Source: Corythucha ciliata (Eukaryota > Arthropoda > Insecta > Hemiptera > Tingidae). Taken from it: a stretch of 64,000 bases of DNA. Positions 63,396-64,000 of the stretch are shown here, piece after piece. Below the pieces are notes generated by a model. It did no database searches. It was given only the letters and a program-made list of their open reading frames with translations, and was not told where the DNA came from. The stretch spans positions 17,961,253-18,025,252 of the forward strand of contig CM075939.1 in NCBI GenBank assembly GCA_038030265.1, written 5' to 3'. Both the position numbers and the translations under genes were made by a program. Each line of letters begins with the position of its first letter. The stretch's first letter is position 1.

Positions 63396-64000
63396 AAAAA
63401 AAACTCCAGGAATAAATTATCAAAACCGGTACTCTTCCGTCATACTTTTGATCCTATTGAGCAGTTCATTTGTCGGCAGAATGAATGAACCGAATTAGGA
63501 GCTGGTGAATTTGGAAGGACTCAGGTCTTTAGAATCAAAGAAGTTGTAACATTTCAAAATTGTTAACGCATGAAAATAGTTATGCAGTCGGGACAAGTAC
63601 ATACAGACAAAACGCTCTTTCGCATTTTAAACAGTTGAAGTTTGAATAATTGTGGTTGGCTCATGCGCGGTTTGTTCATTCCTCTGAATTATGTCAGATG
63701 TGTGATATGAGGTGGAAGAGGCGACTCTGCGGACAGGTAAACGTTGTAGCGAATCCCCGATTTTTTCCTATTTCCAAGGGGCTGGATACTAATCCTCAAT
63801 GCACAATCTGGGGATGTAACCTGCGTACAGCACGAACGAAGCTAAACTCATAAACCTTGTCTACTAAAGAAGAAAGAACTACTTCAGGGAACTCTATACA
63901 CAGCAGTGGGTCGCAAATTTCCAAACCCTATGCACATGCAACGGGGGCTTTCCTCAGTTTCATCAGTCGATTTTTCTTTTGTTTTCACCTTTCGGACAGA
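63396..64000. other. No gene seen
   Basis: Unique DNA; short frames without motifs. Confidence 0.5.

Noticed and set aside
1..64000. tRNA, rRNA, CRISPR or bacterial operon features
   Set aside because: None seen by eye; split genes, long introns and metazoan transposons argue for a eukaryotic nuclear genome. A covariance-model scan was not possible.

Overview
The window looks like repeat-choked arthropod (or closely related invertebrate) genomic DNA. It carries remnants of most eukaryotic transposon classes: Ty1/copia, Ty3/gypsy, BEL/Pao, LINE, another YADD-type retroelement, piggyBac, hAT and many MITEs. BEL/Pao is metazoan-restricted as far as is known. Only two cellular genes can be supported, both on the + strand and both split by GT-AG introns. 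The exact species cannot be read from the sequence.

Layout. 1-3500: 3' half of a copia element with an intact pol frame. 3500-4220: large fold-back element. 4687-5500: degenerate tandem repeat. 6224-10513: complete Ty3/gypsy insertion (minus strand) with about 100 bp LTRs and a GAAAC target duplication; its protease-RT-RNase H region is replaced by three successive satellite arrays. 10525-10934: pogo/Tigger-like MITE. 13-15 kb: hairpins and a copia RNase H relic. 17.7-23.3 kb: a MITE field, a 1 kb degenerate minisatellite and a 340 bp palindrome built from CATTTCATGAAATG. 25380-27160: piggyBac element with captured LINE DNA. 28963-34435: new three-exon gene for a small secreted six-cysteine protein, followed by two decayed copies (35736-36775). 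37323-40535: defective BEL/Pao element. 41990-46925: hAT transposase pseudogene broken by two insertions. 48292-49520: YADD retroelement relic. 50879-53135: LINE relic (minus strand). 53440-54690: minisatellite. 55928-60069: Fbxo9 in eight proposed exons. 60294-63387: Ty3/gypsy element whose two LTRs face each other in inverted orientation inside a direct target-site-like repeat.

The two host genes have no evident functional link. Fbxo9 is a housekeeping SCF ubiquitin ligase receptor. The cysteine-rich protein is probably extracellular. Most of the remaining DNA is transposons in several insertion layers, or minisatellites of 30-140 bp units that have diverged strongly. One minisatellite family recurs at three loci 30 kb apart and in both orientations.
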